Positions 4,959 through 5,523 of a stretch of 5,523 bases of DNA are shown in pieces. The stretch covers positions 1-5,523 of the forward strand of contig JAGHDU010000257.1 in NCBI GenBank assembly GCA_021159785.1. Direction: 5' to 3'. The stretch's first letter is position 1. The number at the start of each line of letters is the position of its first letter. This stretch comes from Staphylothermus sp. (lineage in GTDB: Archaea; Thermoproteota; Thermoprotei_A; Sulfolobales; Desulfurococcaceae). Both the position numbers and the translations under genes were made by a program. Below the pieces are notes generated by a model that ran no database searches, had not been told where the DNA came from, and worked only from the letters and a program-made list of their open reading frames with translations.

Positions 4959-5523
4959 ATGAAAGAAGTATCCACATTACACTCAATGATAAAATCCATG
5001 ATGAAGAAAACAACAAACATGAAACAATACGAAATACTACCTCAATTCTATGGCATGATTCTGGGGAGATGGCTCCTATACTTGTATATATTCTAAGGGT
5101 AGACTCGGTATTGAAACAAGTCATATTGGAACTTTGTTAGCTTTTATCGTACCAACTTTGGTTTTGGGTTCTACAATCATGTTTTACACGTTTCCCAGAA
5201 AAGATAACATAAGCTTTTCAAAATGGAAAATCAGATGCTATACCTATATCAGAGATGTAAAACAAAACGTATGCTCCAAAAGCAAGCTAGAGATCGCAGA
5301 ACAGTTTTCGCACTCAGATAAACAATGGTTTTCCTTCAATGCAGGATTAATGGATAGCGATGGAGCCATAGTAATCAGCGTTAAAAGAAGGAACAGACCA
5401 AAACCACGACTATACCTAGAACCAAAAATAATAATTATGGATCAAGACAGAACCTTTCTCGAATATATCTGTGAGATTTGGAAAAAGTATGGTATTTACG
5501 GACATGTTCATAGACATCCAGAT
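4959..5523 (+). pseudogene. LAGLIDADG homing-endonuclease-like gene, frameshifted and cut off by the window end
   Basis: From ATG 4959 the frame runs through LPQFYGMIL to TAA at 5094-5096 (45 codons). A second plus frame begins after the stop at 5056-5058 and is open from there to 5523. Dropping one base between about 5061 and 5067 joins them and gives FYGMI-L/W-GDGSYT at about residues 30-41, the first LAGLIDADG motif with its catalytic Asp. The second motif, FNAGLMDSDGAI (about 126-137), lies roughly 95 residues later, like single-chain two-motif enzymes such as I-DmoI. The product so far is 188 residues; the C-terminus is outside the window. Such enzymes cut a long DNA site to spread their own gene. 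No flanking rRNA, tRNA or host protein frame is seen here, so it looks free-standing and not intronic or an intein. Frameshift decay is usual after fixation, but a base-call error would also explain it. Confidence 0.75.

Noticed and set aside
4927..5124. 65-codon minus-strand open frame
   Set aside because: It is antisense to the LAGLIDADG gene and its promoter; the plus-strand motifs explain the region.
1..5523. CRISPR array, tRNA, rRNA or insertion sequence
   Set aside because: I saw no regularly spaced direct repeats, no T-arm signature with a foldable cloverleaf, no rRNA-like stretch and no transposase; the LAGLIDADG gene is the only mobile-type gene.

Overview
The window looks like a piece of a hyperthermophilic archaeal chromosome, most likely Thermoproteota of the Desulfurococcales type (Staphylothermus-like). 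This is inferred from low GC, archaeal TATA-like boxes about 26 bases before start sites, GGTGAT-type ribosome binding sites, GTG and TTG starts, and a candidate C/D box guide RNA. No database search was possible, so the organism is a judgement and not a match.

Layout. Bases 1-261 hold the 3' end of a membrane protein, probably a polysaccharide flippase (+). A 240-base gap follows, with a well-formed candidate C/D box sRNA on the minus strand (about 428-481). Next is an M20/ArgE-DapE type metallohydrolase (+, start best placed at TTG 524, end 1708). Its 3' end overlaps, tail to tail, the last gene of a minus-strand operon. In transcription order that operon is an M42 (TET-type) aminopeptidase (4358 to 3252), a glycerophosphodiester phosphodiesterase (GDPD) gene (3213 to 2572) and an EamA/DMT transporter (2546 to 1686). 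The GDPD gene is interrupted by an in-frame TAA at 3108-3106; its N-terminal 35 codons lie upstream in the same frame, so the 159-codon open frame starting at 3051 is only the C-terminal part.

A 228-base non-coding stretch upstream of the M42 start holds its promoter and a T-rich (minus strand) probable terminator. Beyond it lie a small winged-helix regulator (minus, 4874 to 4587) and, diverging from it across 84 bases, a LAGLIDADG homing-endonuclease-like gene (+, 4959 to the window edge). The endonuclease gene is frameshifted at its first catalytic motif.

Functional reading. Two unrelated co-catalytic metallopeptidases (M20 and M42), a transporter and a GDPD suggest peptide and small-molecule scavenging, which is only an inference. 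The most noteworthy signals are the nonsense-interrupted GDPD (also with Gln where the second catalytic His is expected), the frameshifted homing endonuclease facing a small regulator, the candidate C/D sRNA, and a change of third-base usage inside the M42 gene. I see no CRISPR array, tRNA, rRNA or insertion sequence, and nothing that convincingly forms a wholly new system.
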